NCBI RefSeq assembly: GCF_900182555.1
Contig: NZ_FXTH01000003.1
Location: 1 to 64,000, forward strand
Length of the DNA: 64,000 nt
Source of the DNA: Fodinibius sediminis
GTDB taxonomy: Bacteria > Bacteroidota > Rhodothermia > Balneolales > Balneolaceae
Reading direction: 5' to 3'
Below the pieces are notes generated by a model. It did not search any database. It had not been told where the DNA came from and saw only the letters and a list, made by a program, of their open reading frames with translations. This document shows, piece after piece, positions 26,658 to 36,519 of this stretch. Made by a program: the position numbers and the translations under genes. Numbering within the stretch: position 1 is the first letter of the stretch; every line of letters begins with the position of its first letter.

Positions 26658-27821
26658 TTACCAGCCTTCAAACAGCCCGCCGTCAAACCAGTCCCACAGG
26701 ATGTACACCATGAACTGGGTGTCCCGGCCGGAATCATCCACCGGAATGCGCGCGCCCACGTTCATCATAATATGCTGCCGCTGATTCAGCGTAACCTGCA
26801 GCTGGGGTACGAGGTCCCACTGGTTCTGTGCCCCGGACTCCAGCTCTCGCGCCCCCAGCACTTCAACCATCGGTGACCAGGCCCGTCCCCACGCACCCTG
26901 GGCCACCGTCTTCCCCAGAGCCGCCCGCCAGAAAACCTCTTCCGTAGCTTTATCTTTGATAAAAGGAATTTCCATGCCCCCCTGAAAATGCAGGAATCCA
27001 TCTGCGGGCAATAGCTGACCCACCGATACAAAGGGTTCAAAGAGGGTGGTCCCCTTGCCAAAACCCGTCCCGCGGTCGCCCGTCGGGAAGATATATTCCC
27101 CTGTCACGCTTATGATGGTACCCCGGCTGAGGTCGTGGTACAAGGCCCGCTTTACCCCCACGGCCAGATCCCCAAGCTGCCCCCCGTTCCAGCTTCCGTC
27201 GCCCGCTTCCCGGAAACCAAAGGGAACAACCAGCTCCAGCTGGTTCCGCGCGCCGAATCGGGTTTCATAGACGATCTCGTTCATAACGGCGCCTTCATTT
27301 TCCATATTAATGAAACTGCTGAGTACCGCTTCGTCCTCGGGGTAGGCTTTTTCAGTGACAAGCGGACGGGGCAGATTCAGTTCTCCCCGGGGCCAGTCAT
27401 CATCGGCGCAGAATGTTCGGATATAATCCATGATCCTTTGAAGCTCCTCTGTGGTCAGGGCCTCCCCAAAGGCTGGCATGTCGGTTGAGAAGCCCCGTGT
27501 GGGACCTCCCTGGTGGGCCACGGCGATCCAGTCGGCATCCGGTTCGCGCGTGGCGAAATTGCAATCGGTAAAATCGGGCACAGGGGTAGAAAAACCGAGC
27601 TGGCTCTGTACCGCTCCTCCCCCCTTGATTCCATGACAGTTGGCACAGGCTCTCCGGTACAGTACCTCTCCACTTTCGATCTGCTGCCTCACGGTATCCG
27701 GCAGGACGCCCTCCCATTCGTGCTCTGCCGGCTGATATTTACCCGCATTCAGTACGACGATGGAAAAAAAGAACAGCATCACAAGGATAGGACCATAAGC
27801 TGAAAAACGATCGTCGTTCAT
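26658..27821 (-). CDS. Monohaem cytochrome c fused to a predicted outer-membrane beta-barrel
   Basis: 387 residues. An N-terminal hydrophobic segment (10-26) is followed by a class I cytochrome c domain with CANCH at 59-63 and the Met ligand in TDMPAFGEALT (near 117). From about 155 onward the protein changes to amphipathic strands with Gly and aromatic girdles (ETRFGARNQLELVVPFGF, LGDLAVGVKRALYHDL, GTIISVTGEYIFPTGD, PFLHFQGG-type segments) and ends in FEGW, an aromatic terminal residue as in outer-membrane barrels. The second part resembles the phenol-degradation-type transporter barrels. A single chain joining haem and barrel suggests electron or substrate passage across the outer membrane with the pentahaem protein of the same operon. 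Barrel prediction is by eye. Confidence 0.75.
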   Translation of the reverse strand: MNDDRFSAYGPILVMLFFFSIVVLNAGKYQPAEHEWEGVLPDTVRQQIESGEVLYRRACANCHGIKGGGAVQSQLGFSTPVPDFTDCNFATREPDADWIAVAHQGGPTRGFSTDMPAFGEALTTEELQRIMDYIRTFCADDDWPRGELNLPRPLVTEKAYPEDEAVLSSFINMENEGAVMNEIVYETRFGARNQLELVVPFGFREAGDGSWNGGQLGDLAVGVKRALYHDLSRGTIISVTGEYIFPTGDRGTGFGKGTTLFEPFVSVGQLLPADGFLHFQGGMEIPFIKDKATEEVFWRAALGKTVAQGAWGRAWSPMVEVLGARELESGAQNQWDLVPQLQVTLNQRQHIMMNVGARIPVDDSGRDTQFMVYILWDWFDGGLFEGW

Positions 27822-28084
27822 AGCAGTTCTTGATTGAAGGTTTTCACTGGCATGAGCATCATCCGGCGTAACAATAGAATAGTAAAATCCGGTATCCCGC
27901 CTTGTAATGGGTTAGCACCTGTCTGCATGTAGGGGTTTTCCCTATCGGCCTTGTGCATTCAACCGCATCGGCCCTATACTTTTGCCCTGTTTTATCACTC
28001 CTCGAAACCACCGCGCCAAATATCACCGTTCAGGGAATTCCAGCTGGCCGCCTCGTGTTCTCCCATCAAAAGAAAAGACCGGAT

Positions 28085-28561
28085 ATGAAGATTCCCTACT
28101 GGGCAAAAATTGTAATCGGCATTCTCACCTGTAACCTGGTGGGCATCATTGCCAGCGGCGTTACGCTCGATGCCATCCCGGGCTGGTATGCCCAGCTCAA
28201 CAAACCCTTCTTCAACCCACCCAACTGGGTTTTTGGCCCCGTCTGGACGCTTCTGTACACCCTTATGGGCGTAGGCGCCGCGGGGATATGGCAGGTTGGA
28301 CTTGACCAGTCCCGGGTAAAACGGTCCCTCTCGATCTTCGGCATCCAGCTTATCCTGAATGGCATCTGGTCGTTCCTGTTCTTCGGCCTCAAGAAGCCCC
28401 TGCTGGCGTTTCTTGAGATCCTTCTGCTTCTGGTCGCCATTGTCATGACCATGTACCAGTTCAAGAAGATAAAGCCGTGGGCGGCCTGGCTGCTCCTGCC
28501 CTACCTGCTGTGGGTTGCCTTTGCCTCCATCCTGAATTATGCGATCATCCTGCTGAACTAG
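28085..28561 (+). CDS. tspO: TspO/MBR family membrane protein
   Basis: 158 residues from the ATG at 28085 (MKIPYWAKIVIGILTCNLVG); the frame is open further upstream but the family length (about 155-160) and the TM start favour this ATG. Five TM helices. Conserved family positions are present: PGWYAQLNKPFFNPPNWVFGPVWTLLYTLMG, the aromatic-rich loop, and LILNGIWSFLFFGLKKPLLAF. TspO proteins bind tetrapyrroles and cholesterol-like ligands and act in porphyrin handling or stress response at the cytoplasmic or outer membrane. It precedes the ABC export operon by 91 bases but is probably a separate unit. Confidence 0.93.
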   Translation: MKIPYWAKIVIGILTCNLVGIIASGVTLDAIPGWYAQLNKPFFNPPNWVFGPVWTLLYTLMGVGAAGIWQVGLDQSRVKRSLSIFGIQLILNGIWSFLFFGLKKPLLAFLEILLLLVAIVMTMYQFKKIKPWAAWLLLPYLLWVAFASILNYAIILLN

Positions 28562-28652
28562 AACGGCCGGCGGCATACCCACCTGCCCGTGAAAACCAGC
28601 ATCTGTCAATTAGGGGATCTCCCTATACCCCTTTACCATTCCCCATGGTAAC

Positions 28653-29396
28653 ATGCAGGAAAAACAACCATCAGTGGAGACTCTCAAGGCCAACCAGATT
28701 ATTTTCTCTGCCCGGGAACTGACCAAAACGTACCAGATGGGTGTGGTGCAGGTACAGGCGTTGCGGGGCATTGACCTGGAAATTTATGCCGGGGAGATAG
28801 TGGTGTTGCTGGGAGCTTCCGGCAGCGGAAAATCAACCCTGGTAAATATCCTTGGAGGTCTGGATACGGCTACAGAAGGTGAAGTAAGATATCGGGATAT
28901 CGAATTGACGCACGCTTCAGAGAAAGAGCTGACGAGCTTTCGACGATTGAATGTGGGGTTTGTCTTTCAGTTCTATAACTTGATCCCCAGCCTCACGGCC
29001 AGAGAAAACGTTGCTATTGTCACCGAAATAGCAGAAAACCCCATGAAACCGGAGGAAGCCCTGGCCCTGGTCAACCTTGCCGATCGCATGGATCATTTTC
29101 CCGCCCAGCTCTCCGGCGGCGAGCAGCAGCGAGTAGCCATCGCCCGGGCGGTAGCCAAGAATCCCGATGTGCTGCTCTGTGATGAACCCACCGGCGCGCT
29201 GGATTCCCAGACTGGTATTGTGGTGCTGAAAGCACTCCAAAACGTCAATCAGCGCCTGGGCACGGCCACGGTACTCATTACTCATAATGTCGTAATAGGC
29301 GGAATGGCCGACCGGATTATCAGTTTGCATGATGGTAAAATTGCAGGCATCCGGGAAAATGAACACAAGGTCTCTCCGGATCAAATGGAGTGGTGA
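28653..29396 (+). CDS. ABC transporter ATP-binding protein (MacB/LolD type)
   Basis: 247 residues. Walker [10 protein letters not shown] (about 52-60), Q-loop [18 protein letters not shown] (typical LolD/MacB type), signature [14 protein letters not shown], Walker [13 protein letters not shown] and the switch His in VLITHN. It belongs to the family that powers lipoprotein release or MacB-type efflux. Its stop overlaps the region just before the permease start, and the MFP gene follows, giving a three-gene ABC-permease-adaptor operon. The first 25 residues are variable. The substrate cannot be told; the accompanying periplasmic adaptor favours export. Confidence 0.93.
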   Translation: MQEKQPSVETLKANQIIFSARELTKTYQMGVVQVQALRGIDLEIYAGEIVVLLGASGSGKSTLVNILGGLDTATEGEVRYRDIELTHASEKELTSFRRLNVGFVFQFYNLIPSLTARENVAIVTEIAENPMKPEEALALVNLADRMDHFPAQLSGGEQQRVAIARAVAKNPDVLLCDEPTGALDSQTGIVVLKALQNVNQRLGTATVLITHNVVIGGMADRIISLHDGKIAGIRENEHKVSPDQMEW

Positions 29397-29401
29397 CTGC
29401 T

Positions 29402-31765
29402 ATGCGTGCGATAAACCGAAAACTACTGCGCGATATTTCCAACATGTGGGGCATGGTCTTTGTTATCGCCCTGATGATCGCCTGCGGTGCCGCTACCTAC
29501 ATCACGTTTTTGAGTACGCTGGACTCCCTGCGGCAGACCCAGCAGTCGTACTACCAGGAATACTACTTTGCCAATATTTTTGCCTCCCTGGAACGGGCGC
29601 CCAACGCTGTAGGCGGACGCATCCGTGAAATTGAGGGTGTCAATCGCGTGGAAACCAGGATACAGGCGGGGGTTAATCTCAACGTCCCCGGCTTCAATGA
29701 GACGGTAACAGGGATGATTATTTCGCTGCCCGACGAACGAGAGCCGCTGTTGAACCGACTGTACCTGCGGGCCGGACGGATGCCCCATCCCTATACTGAA
29801 GACGAGATCGTGCTGGGCGACGGCTTTGCGGAAGAGCACGGCTTTTCCATCGGCGACCGGCTGGAGGCCATCCTCAACGGGAAAATAAGGGAACTCAAAA
29901 TCGTGGGCATCGGCCTGTCCCCGGAATTCATTTACCAGGGGCAGCCGGGGAGCCTCTCACCCGACCTGAAACGTTTCGGAATTTTATGGATGCGCCGTGC
30001 GCCGCTCGAGGCGGCCTACGATATGGACGGGGCTTTTAACAATGTGGTGGTTTCGCTGACTCGCCGGACCAGCGAAAAAGATGTGATAACACAGCTGGAT
30101 CAAATCCTGGAACCTCACGGCGGACTGGGAGCCATTGCCCGTGAAGACCAGAACTCGCACTTTTTCATCACGGAGGAACTCAACCAGCTCGGCCAGACAG
30201 CCACCATCATCCCCACCATTTTTATCGCGGTGGCGGCCTTTCTTCTGAACGTGGTTATAGGCCGACTGATCCGCACCCAGCGCGAACAGATTGGCATTCT
30301 CAAAGCATTTGGATACAACAACCGTGAAATCGGACTTCACTACCTGCTCATGGTTTCTGTTATTGTTGTTATTGGGCTCATCGGCGGTATCGTACTGGGC
30401 TATTACCTGGGGCAGCAGCTCTCACAGTTATACGCCAGTTATTACAGGTTTCCCTACCTGCAATTTGTACTGAACCCGTGGGACCTGGCTGCGGCTTCAC
30501 TTATCAGCATGGCCGCAGCCTACAGCGGGGTCTTCTTTTCCGTACGGGAGGCAGCCCAGCTGCCGCCGGCCGAAGCGATGCGCCCCGAACCACCAAAAAT
30601 GTACAAGCGAAGCATGCTTGAGCGGCTGGGAGGCGCTTCTTTTTTGGATCAGCCAACAAAAATGGTACTGCGCCAGCTGGGGCGGCAGCGGGTAAAAATA
30701 ACTTTTGGAATTCTGGGCCTTGCGTTTGCCACAGCACTGATGGTGGTCGGCCGCATGAGCAACGATTCGGTCAAATATCTTATTGAAGTCGAATTCCGGC
30801 AGGCGCAGCCATTCGACCTTGGGATCCTGTTCCGCGAGAACATCTCGGAACACGCCGTAATGGAGATGAAACGGTTGCCCGGCGTGTACTACGGGGAAGG
30901 CTATCGCGGGGTGCCCGTACGCCTGCGGTCGCAGCACCGCAGCTACCTTACGGCCATTCAGGGGTACGATACCGAGATGAAACTACGGAGAATCCTCAGC
31001 TCTGATGAACAGCAGGTCTCCGTACCCGCAAGAGGGCTGCTGTTGACCAGGAAACTGGGTGATATACTGAACGTTCAGCGTGGTGATATGATAACGGTTC
31101 ATTTCATGGATGGCAGTCGCCGCTCTGCACGGATACCGGTCGCCGGCTTCGTCAGCCAGTATATCGGGCTGAACGGCTACATGAACATTGATGAGCTCAG
31201 CAAGCTCCTGCCTGAAAAACGAGTCATCAGCGGGGCTTACCTCCTGATTGACCGCTGGCAGGAAGAGGATATCACGGAAACCATCGCTGAAAGCCCGCAT
31301 GTGGGAGAGATTATATCCAAACAGAAAATCATTGAACGCTTTTACGAGTCCACGGCACAGACCTGGCTTATCATGGCGCTGTTCATCTCCCTTTTCGCCG
31401 GGGCCACCGCCTTCAGCGTAGTCTATAACAATGCGCGGATCTCACTGTCGGAACGCAGCCGTGAGCTGGCCAGCCTGCGGGTACTAGGATTGACGCGGGG
31501 GGAAATATCGTACATCCTCCTGGGCGAACTGGCTATCCTCGTACTGCTGGCCATCCCGCTCGGTTTTCTGATCGGATGGGGACTCACTTACTTCATCGTC
31601 TGGTCAATGCAGACCGAGCTGTACCGGATCCCCATGCACATCAGCACTGCCACTTACACCCTGGCAGCCCTGATCGTCATTCTTTCTGCACTGTTATCGG
31701 GCTTTTTCATTCGTTACAAAATTAACCGTCTGGATTTGATCAGCGTACTCAAAACAAGAGAATAA
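29402..31765 (+). CDS. ABC transporter permease with two FtsX domains
   Basis: About 787 residues from the ATG at 29402 ([17 protein letters not shown]), preferred over the upstream GTGs because GGTGA stands 7 bases before it and RKLLRDI is the usual start. TM1 near 20-40 is followed by a periplasmic MacB-like domain, then three TMs of a first FtsX domain ([26 protein letters not shown]...), a second extracytoplasmic domain, and a second FtsX block ([38 protein letters not shown]). The protein is thus an internally duplicated permease, as in many Bacteroidota exporters. It probably works with the ATPase just upstream and the adaptor three bases downstream. Confidence 0.92.
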   Translation: MRAINRKLLRDISNMWGMVFVIALMIACGAATYITFLSTLDSLRQTQQSYYQEYYFANIFASLERAPNAVGGRIREIEGVNRVETRIQAGVNLNVPGFNETVTGMIISLPDEREPLLNRLYLRAGRMPHPYTEDEIVLGDGFAEEHGFSIGDRLEAILNGKIRELKIVGIGLSPEFIYQGQPGSLSPDLKRFGILWMRRAPLEAAYDMDGAFNNVVVSLTRRTSEKDVITQLDQILEPHGGLGAIAREDQNSHFFITEELNQLGQTATIIPTIFIAVAAFLLNVVIGRLIRTQREQIGILKAFGYNNREIGLHYLLMVSVIVVIGLIGGIVLGYYLGQQLSQLYASYYRFPYLQFVLNPWDLAAASLISMAAAYSGVFFSVREAAQLPPAEAMRPEPPKMYKRSMLERLGGASFLDQPTKMVLRQLGRQRVKITFGILGLAFATALMVVGRMSNDSVKYLIEVEFRQAQPFDLGILFRENISEHAVMEMKRLPGVYYGEGYRGVPVRLRSQHRSYLTAIQGYDTEMKLRRILSSDEQQVSVPARGLLLTRKLGDILNVQRGDMITVHFMDGSRRSARIPVAGFVSQYIGLNGYMNIDELSKLLPEKRVISGAYLLIDRWQEEDITETIAESPHVGEIISKQKIIERFYESTAQTWLIMALFISLFAGATAFSVVYNNARISLSERSRELASLRVLGLTRGEISYILLGELAILVLLAIPLGFLIGWGLTYFIVWSMQTELYRIPMHISTATYTLAALIVILSALLSGFFIRYKINRLDLISVLKTRE

Positions 31766-31767
31766 CA

Positions 31768-32958
31768 ATGAAGATCACAAAGAAACAGCTATTTATTTCA
31801 GCTATTGCAGTTGTCCTCCTCATCCTGATCATCTGGGGATTTATGCCTTCCCCCGTTCCAGTATTAACTGACGAAGCCGGATATGCTCCCCTGGAAGTCA
31901 CTATCGAGGAAGAAGGGAAAACGCGGGTTACGGATCGGTATACCATCTCGGCGCCAGTGACAGGATATACCCTTCGGCTTCAACATAAGGTGGGAGACAG
32001 CCTTGAAGCCGGGCAGGAACTTTTCCGGATTCAGCCGGTCCCGGATTTGATAAGTGCCCGCCAGCGTGAGGTGACCAAAGCGCAGCTCGAGGCGGCCCGG
32101 ACGCGACTGCAGCAGGCCCGGGAGAATCTGAAGCTGGCCAACGAGGAAAAAAGAATTGCAGACCTCGAGCTAAAGCGCATCCAGAACTTGTTTGAGCAGA
32201 AGATCGGCAGCGAACAGGGCCTCGACAACGCCCAGCTGGCGGCCCGGAGGGCGGCTGCACAACAGGCATCAGCCCGCTTTGCTGTTGATGTTGCGGAGTT
32301 TGAACTAGAAGCAGCCCGCTCGGCCGTCCAGTCCTTTCAGTCCGGCGGCACCAGCGACCAGGTATCTATTACCGCGCCGGTAACCGGACGTCTGCTGAAG
32401 ATTCATCAGAAGAGCGAAGGCACTGTACAGGCGGGTACTCCCATCCTCGAAATCGGGAATCCCCGATCCCTGGAAGTACAAGTAGATCTTTTGTCGACAG
32501 ATGCCGTACAGGTGGCGGCGGGCACCCAGGTTCGTATCAAACGATGGGGCAACGAAACCGTCCTGGAAGGAGTCGTCAGGGTGGTCGAGCCCTCGGGCTA
32601 CACCCGCATCTCGGCCCTGGGTGTAGAAGAGCAGCGAGTACCGGTGATTGTCGATATTGTATCACCTCATAACCACTGGCGCATGCTGGGCGACGGATTC
32701 CGGGTGGTAGCAGAATTTCTGCTCTGGCAGGGCGAGGAGGTTCTTCAGGTGCCCTCCTCTTCCCTTTTCCGGACCAGCGGACAGGAATGGGCCCTGTTTC
32801 TTGTTGAAGGAGGCACGGCCAGGATTCGGCAAGTGGAGGTGGGGTACCAGAGCGGACTCCATTCACAAATTACCGGTGGCCTGCAGGAAAAAGAAATGGT
32901 TATTACGCACCCCGACGAACGTATTGAGGACGGTGTCCGGGTGAAGGTTCAGAACTGA
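31768..32958 (+). CDS. HlyD/MacA-type membrane-fusion (adaptor) protein
   Basis: 396 residues. An N-terminal TM anchor (LFISAIAVVLLILIIWGFM) leads to a lipoyl-like half (TISAPVTGYTLRLQHKVGDSLEAGQEL), a long coiled coil (about 95-190; Ala/Glu/Arg-rich heptads), the second lipoyl half (VSITAPVTGRLLKIHQKSEGTVQAGTPILEIG) and a beta-barrel domain. This is the RND/ABC adaptor family. It starts two bases after the permease stop. With the ATPase and permease it should form a MacAB-like tripartite exporter; no TolC-type gene is in the window, so the outer-membrane partner must be elsewhere. Confidence 0.93.
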   Translation: MKITKKQLFISAIAVVLLILIIWGFMPSPVPVLTDEAGYAPLEVTIEEEGKTRVTDRYTISAPVTGYTLRLQHKVGDSLEAGQELFRIQPVPDLISARQREVTKAQLEAARTRLQQARENLKLANEEKRIADLELKRIQNLFEQKIGSEQGLDNAQLAARRAAAQQASARFAVDVAEFELEAARSAVQSFQSGGTSDQVSITAPVTGRLLKIHQKSEGTVQAGTPILEIGNPRSLEVQVDLLSTDAVQVAAGTQVRIKRWGNETVLEGVVRVVEPSGYTRISALGVEEQRVPVIVDIVSPHNHWRMLGDGFRVVAEFLLWQGEEVLQVPSSSLFRTSGQEWALFLVEGGTARIRQVEVGYQSGLHSQITGGLQEKEMVITHPDERIEDGVRVKVQN

Positions 32959-32969
32959 ACAGTCCCCTT

Positions 32970-33479
32970 TCACGACACTTCCGCAAACACTACCACATAA
33001 TTCTTTCCATAGAACTTGGCGCACGAGGGACAGGTTGTATAGAAAAAATAAATCTTCCGGGCTGTTTTACCCCGCTCCCGGACAGAGGCCTTTGTCTGTT
33101 CCTCCCACTGTGGGGCCCGGCTATATGGCCCTTCAAAGACCTTCGTCAAAAAGCTCCCGTTCAGCTTCACCAGTTCCTGTCCGGCCACGGCCTTTGCAAC
33201 GGCAAAATAATGTTCGCTTTTCCAGGGTGAGGGGGCGTTGGTTAAAATCACAAATTGGTCCCCATCCATGGCATTGGCCTCTTCAATAGCCTTAAATGTT
33301 TTAGAAAAGATTTGCCCCATATTAACGGGGATATGAAATAGACTTTTCGTCTCCACTCGCACAAACAGCTTATCCTTAAAGTGCAGCTCCTGAAGATCCC
33401 ACCCCTCCGGTTTGAATCTCGGACAGCAGCCCGTCGGATTATCGCTCCTATCATATGCGGGGAGTTGGTTTATTTCCAT
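32970..33479 (-). CDS. Conserved protein of unknown function with CCPRF and CxxC motifs
   Basis: 169 residues. The N-terminus carries GCCPRF (C18, C19), the C-terminus FYTTCPSCAKFYGKNYV (C150, C153). Between them are DKLFVR, FHIPVNMG and FEGPYSRAPQWEE. I know this pattern as a conserved family often labelled simply hydrolase or hypothetical; function is unproven. Four Cys in CC and CxxC suggest a zinc site or a redox disulfide. No signal peptide. The gene is convergent with the adaptor gene, 11 bases from its stop, and is not part of that operon. Confidence 0.75.
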   Translation of the reverse strand: MEINQLPAYDRSDNPTGCCPRFKPEGWDLQELHFKDKLFVRVETKSLFHIPVNMGQIFSKTFKAIEEANAMDGDQFVILTNAPSPWKSEHYFAVAKAVAGQELVKLNGSFLTKVFEGPYSRAPQWEEQTKASVRERGKTARKIYFFYTTCPSCAKFYGKNYVVVFAEVS

Positions 33480-33643
33480 TTCCTGATCATTGTTGATTTA
33501 TATTAGTAAGCAACTTGTAGCAGGATACCAATTTTCGAACCCTGTTCGTGACAGGGAAATGCCCAAATCAGTGTAATATGATGACACAATGCGCCCCTGT
33601 TATGTTGAACCGGAACCGGTATCCACCCGGCTTAGTTCCCGTG

Positions 33644-34756
33644 TTAGATTTGTACAGCATCCGCATACAACTGCAAGGGCCGATGGACCCGATCCATGCA
33701 AGCCGGGTCAGAGGCCCCCAAAATCACATTCGATCGCATCTTCCTCCTGATGAATGGAGCTGTGGCTTCATTCAAGGGATCACCCTCACTGAAACCTATA
33801 ATGATAAAGTGGTATCCCTTCCTGCGATACTGCCTGTACAGGTATTGCAGCATAGTTTTCAATATACCTGGATCACCATCCTGAACCGCATATTCAGCTA
33901 CCGTGACGTCCCTGAAGGGGGTTCCGGCCTTCGGAAGGGCCGCATTGCCAACCAGCGGTGCCGTGCAATTGTAGATCTTCCGAGCAAGCCCGAGTTTTAG
34001 CCCATATGTTAACACTCTATTCTTCTTGAAGCTAGTCATATCCCACACGGAACATACCCCGACAACCCTGCCAGCGGATTCGGCCAGAAGGTAATTGCTT
34101 ATATCGAAAGCGGGACGCCTGGCCAGATTCTGTAAAAAGACCTCCCGGCACATTTCAGGAGCCAGGAATCGACGGGCGTATTCCTTCCGGAGCAGCTCAA
34201 CAATCACGTCAACATCACTCATTGTCGCCGGCCTAATGGAATACAACCCACTCACCCCGACAGGCTTGCACAACATAATCATGGCCATGGAGATCTGTCC
34301 TATCACCATCGAGTTGAGCTGCCCGAGTTCCACCAGCTTCATGGCCGGGCGATTCTGGCTGGCCACGTAGGCGTAGAGATACTTTACCCCTGTTTGGCCT
34401 GATACAGTACGGGTAAATCGGTCGGCGATCTTTTTCAGAAACACCCGTCCTCCCCCCTTTTCCGTGACATGCATGTTCCCCAGGTATATAACTTCAGAAA
34501 GACATCCATTGATATATCGTTTCTGGTATGATGCCATGACGTATCCCACCAGCCGGTCGTGCCTGAAGAGGCCGAGGCACCGATTCCGGTAGGAAGTCAG
34601 CCTGGGAATGGTAAAAACATCCGGCGAGCGGTCGAAATGAATTCGGAGTTTGCCCGTCCTGACCGGTGACCGGCGGTTCAACTGCAGCAGCTTCCCATTC
34701 CACCTTTCATCCAGGATCCGCATTTCATAATCACTGTGCCCGGAATTACTCATCAT
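33644..34756 (-). CDS. Tandem-GNAT acyltransferase-like protein, coupled to DUF3419 gene
   Basis: 370 residues, starting at one of two adjacent ATGs (34756, 34753). Two GNAT-like halves are visible: the first (about 30-165) with VIYLGNMHVTEKGGGRVFLKK and YLYAYVASQNRPAMKLVE; the second (about 180-370) with YSIRPATMSDVDVIVELLRKEY and LQYLYRQYRRKGYHFIIIGFSEGDP. The start lies within the upstream DUF3419 gene (11-base overlap), so translation is coupled. Because DUF3419 proteins attach an aminocarboxypropyl group to a lipid, the GNAT partner could acylate the new amino group; that is an inference from position only. Confidence 0.7.
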   Translation of the reverse strand: MMSNSGHSDYEMRILDERWNGKLLQLNRRSPVRTGKLRIHFDRSPDVFTIPRLTSYRNRCLGLFRHDRLVGYVMASYQKRYINGCLSEVIYLGNMHVTEKGGGRVFLKKIADRFTRTVSGQTGVKYLYAYVASQNRPAMKLVELGQLNSMVIGQISMAMIMLCKPVGVSGLYSIRPATMSDVDVIVELLRKEYARRFLAPEMCREVFLQNLARRPAFDISNYLLAESAGRVVGVCSVWDMTSFKKNRVLTYGLKLGLARKIYNCTAPLVGNAALPKAGTPFRDVTVAEYAVQDGDPGILKTMLQYLYRQYRRKGYHFIIIGFSEGDPLNEATAPFIRRKMRSNVILGASDPACMDRVHRPLQLYADAVQI

Positions 34757-35864
34757 TCTTGCCCCGGACTTCGAAGGGAATCAGGTTATAGAAGGGGAAA
34801 CGATCCCTGCAAAGCAGTTCCTCGCCCCATACCCGGTCAAATTTGATGCGACCCTGCAGCCTCGGGTCTTCCGTATCGGCGGAATGGATATACCGGATCA
34901 GTCCGCGGGCCCCTGCTCCCGTCTTCTCCGCGATAAGACGCAAGAGCCCGCTAAAAGCATCGGTGGAGAGCCAGTCGCTAACATTTGAAAGGGCAAACTT
35001 GTTGTAGGTCCGGGAAGAGTGATGGCTAATCATATCGGTATACGATTTATTGGAAAACCGCAGGCGATCCTTTTCAAGGCAAAGCCGTTTCCGGCCGGCC
35101 TCCCCCAGGTACGAAGGCAGCGCTTCCTCGAATAAGACCCGGTCGAACAGCACAAACTGCAGAAGCCAATTCTCACGCACCGGGGTATTGGTACAGAATC
35201 TCCGAAATCGATGGTAAAATATCCGGCTGATATCCTGCTCCTGTTCGTCCATATGGATCAGGCCCTGCTCGGCGATACCATGGCTCTTATACAGGCGCTT
35301 GCTGAACATAATGCGGAAAAGTTTCTTTAGGAGGCCGACCCTAAATTTACGGTCGAAATATTCTTTTTGATCCTCGATTGTCCTGGTTTCAAATAATCCC
35401 CTTATGTCGCGCCGGCTTCCCAGCAGCCACCGCCCAAGCGGCGCAAAACGGGCGATATAAGTCTCAAACCGGCCAAGATGAACGGGCCCCCTGTCAAAAA
35501 CGGCGGAATGCTGCTCCCAGAAATGCACCTCCCGATCGGGCAACCGCTTTCGAATCTGCTCAAACCAAATTTCCCGACGGGAATTATCGGCGCGGAGGTA
35601 CCCCAAAAACCGGGCGGCATCATGGCCATCCAGCTCTATGGCTGCATTGAGCTTTAGATTTGAAAGAAAAAGCTGGGGTTCCGCTATATCGACGGCGTCA
35701 ATGGTAACAGAGCTGGGACTGTTGACCAGCAGTTCCAGCGGCACCTCTCCTCCGCTTGCAATGCACAAAAGGCGATCGCCCGGTACAAGGTCCAATACCC
35801 GCAACTCGGTCTGCGGATCATCCTGGGAGATACCAAAATCGTACAGATATGACCGTTTCACCAT
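34746..35864 (-). CDS. DUF3419 protein, BtaA-like S-adenosylmethionine 3-amino-3-carboxypropyltransferase
   Basis: 372 residues. The family pattern is present: YDFGISQDDPQTE near the start, a SAM-binding LCIASGGEVPLELLVN with the downstream acid IDAVDIAEPQ, FLGYL, and YNKFALSNVSDWLS in the C-terminal part. The BtaA branch of DUF3419 moves the aminocarboxypropyl group of SAM to diacylglycerol, the first step of betaine-lipid synthesis. The methyltransferase partner BtaB is not here; instead a tandem-GNAT gene overlaps. It follows a small signal-peptide protein by 6 bases. DUF3419 is broader than betaine lipids, so the product could be another aminocarboxypropyl lipid. Confidence 0.82.
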   Translation of the reverse strand: MVKRSYLYDFGISQDDPQTELRVLDLVPGDRLLCIASGGEVPLELLVNSPSSVTIDAVDIAEPQLFLSNLKLNAAIELDGHDAARFLGYLRADNSRREIWFEQIRKRLPDREVHFWEQHSAVFDRGPVHLGRFETYIARFAPLGRWLLGSRRDIRGLFETRTIEDQKEYFDRKFRVGLLKKLFRIMFSKRLYKSHGIAEQGLIHMDEQEQDISRIFYHRFRRFCTNTPVRENWLLQFVLFDRVLFEEALPSYLGEAGRKRLCLEKDRLRFSNKSYTDMISHHSSRTYNKFALSNVSDWLSTDAFSGLLRLIAEKTGAGARGLIRYIHSADTEDPRLQGRIKFDRVWGEELLCRDRFPFYNLIPFEVRGKNDE

Positions 35865-35870
35865 GAACCG

Positions 35871-36440
35871 TTACCTCGAATTAAAGAGATTGACACTCAT
35901 TGTAAGGGCATAGGCCCTTCCCTGGCCATAACCCACAGAGACCGGCTTGATAGAGATCTGCTTCCACTTATCTGTTTTTGTCAGATGCCCGATTACACCG
36001 CCTGTCACTGCTCCCAATACACTGCCTGTTACCAGTCCCAGTATGAAAGATTCACCCGGACTGAATAAATCCATACACCAGGTATCATCCGGATCACAAC
36101 TTTCATCTGCAAGCATGAAATACAGCCCCAAAAACAATCCGCCTCCGGCTCCTCCAATCATCATTCCCCTGAGCCCCCTCCTTTTTTTTCCTGTGCTTAT
36201 TTCCAGCTTTCGAACGGAAGAGAGGGAAAAAGCCACGATGGAATCCGGCTGTGCCAGGTACAGGCTGTCACCGGAAACCTCCTGCAGCAGCCCACTCAAC
36301 CGGTGGATGGTAATATCCTTGTACGTTACCCGGATACGGTCGCCCGCCTTTACGTCTTCCTGCTGCGCCCATGCGGCATTCTTCAATGGAGCCAGCAGCA
36401 TTACGACAACAACAATGGATGTACTGATTGAAAGTCTCAC
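35871..36440 (-). CDS. Secreted or membrane hypothetical protein with glycine-rich segments
   Basis: 189 residues with a signal peptide (ISTSIVVVVMLLAPLKNAAWAQ). The mature N-terminal half is a small beta domain (GDRIRVTYKDITIHRLSGLLQEVSGDSLYLAQ) followed by two Gly-rich hydrophobic segments (GLRGMMIGGAGGGLFLGLYFML and ILGLVTGSVLGAVTGGVIGHL), like glycine-zipper membrane spans. The closing part (ISIKPVSVGYGQGRAYALTMSVNL) looks like an outer-membrane strand. The family is common but unnamed in Bacteroidota. It precedes the DUF3419 gene by 6 bases and is probably the first gene of that three-gene operon. Confidence 0.65.
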   Translation of the reverse strand: MRLSISTSIVVVVMLLAPLKNAAWAQQEDVKAGDRIRVTYKDITIHRLSGLLQEVSGDSLYLAQPDSIVAFSLSSVRKLEISTGKKRRGLRGMMIGGAGGGLFLGLYFMLADESCDPDDTWCMDLFSPGESFILGLVTGSVLGAVTGGVIGHLTKTDKWKQISIKPVSVGYGQGRAYALTMSVNLFNSR

Positions 36441-36519
36441 ATTTTAACCTCCTAATCTAAAAAATTTCTGAATCGAGTACTCTCTTCCTGCAAGGAGGTA
36501 ACAATAAATACAGCCGGCC

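Noticed and set aside
27953-28084. Longer start for TspO
   Set aside because: Adds 44 residues without TM pattern; family length and TM1 start at the ATG at 28085.
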